From contig JAXHSW010000009.1 in the NCBI GenBank assembly GCA_034190295.1, forward strand, positions 21,962 to 85,961: DNA of 64,000 nucleotides. The letters run 5' to 3'. The translations under genes and the position numbers were made by a program. Position 1 is the first letter of the stretch; each line of letters starts with the position of its first letter. A model generated the notes under the pieces. The model was not told the origin of the DNA, did not search any database, and saw nothing but the letters and a program-made list of their open reading frames with translations. Source of the DNA: Okeania sp034190295 (GTDB lineage: Bacteria > Cyanobacteriota > Cyanobacteriia > Cyanobacteriales > Microcoleaceae). Below are positions 63,845-64,000 of the stretch, in pieces.

Positions 63845-64000
63845 GTAAGCATTTCCTCCCGAATGCGGAGCTAACAGCGGTCAGCTATCAGCTATCAGCT
63901 TTATAGAATTAAAAGTATGAGTAATATCAAATCCGGTTAAACAGCCATAGAATGGTTAAGTCAGAACTCCTCAGTCCTCAGTCCTCAGGAGGAGAAAGAA
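63845..64000 (+). repeat. GTAAGCATT element, left end (right end not in window)
   Basis: GTAAGCATTTCCTCCCGAAT followed by GCGGAGCTAACAGCGGTCAG; no AATGCTTAC end is seen before the window edge. Confidence 0.5.

Larger units (their letters stand above)
62605..64000. other. Repeat-rich tail without genes
   Basis: About 1.4 kb. It holds two good PIR copies, a truncated PIR (63740-63810) and the left end of a GTAAGCATT element (63845 onward). No supported gene reaches the window edge. Confidence 0.55.

Overview
The window looks like a chromosomal segment of a filamentous, phycoerythrin-containing marine cyanobacterium, probably of the Trichodesmium/Okeania/Moorena type; this placement is an inference. 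The support is: low GC with many GCGATCGC (HIP1) octamers; phycoerythrin linker, chromophore-lyase and CpeR genes; phylloquinone (men) genes; a Calvin-cycle class II aldolase; long repeat-filled spacers; and several IS and MITE remnants. Two 100-N runs (1587-1686, 12860-12959) are scaffold gaps, and both lie inside repeats.

Layout. 1-4 kb: an unknown coiled-coil protein cut by the window edge, a Uma2-type nuclease and a protein with 69-residue tandem repeats. 4-15 kb: phylloquinone genes menF (minus strand), menA, menH, menC and menE (plus strand), interrupted by msrB, a solo tnpB (IS605/IS1341 type) and a 58-codon gene that looks like a cyanobactin precursor peptide. 16-23 kb: an Old Yellow Enzyme family reductase, two GT2 glycosyltransferases, a GT39-like membrane glycosyltransferase and a flippase-like membrane protein. 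24-40 kb, all on the minus strand: fatty-acyl-AMP ligase, acyl-CoA dehydrogenase, acyl carrier protein, MBOAT, sulfotransferase remnant, NDH-2, HTTM-DCC protein, a second MBOAT and two SGNH/AlgX-like proteins. 40-53 kb: a small membrane protein, an RDD/HEAT/pentapeptide protein, fba, tRNA-Lys(UUU), an aldose epimerase, a CapA-like protein, a conserved small protein and an MBL/beta-CASP hydrolase. 54-61 kb: a broken-up phycoerythrin accessory operon in the order cpeC, second linker, cpeS, cpeT, cpeR, which recalls cpeCDESTR of other cyanobacteria. 61-64 kb: a ribbon-helix-helix/coiled-coil protein and a repeat-rich tail.

How the genes may work together. The 24-40 kb block has the parts of a Dlt-like envelope acylation route: adenylating ligase, carrier protein, MBOAT membrane acyltransferase and SGNH partner. 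Here the acyl group would be a fatty acid, possibly desaturated by the dehydrogenase. Nearby glycosyltransferases could make the acceptor glycan. This is a hypothesis from gene content.

The spacers are not empty. They hold at least five short repeat families. One has GTAAGCATT inverted ends and 8-bp target duplications (IS66-like) and occurs nested in itself. A second element has 14-bp inverted ends and a 6-bp target duplication and sits inside a third family. Three coding loci also carry partial tandem duplications: the menC/menE junction, the 5' end of the HTTM gene, and the MBOAT/SGNH junction.
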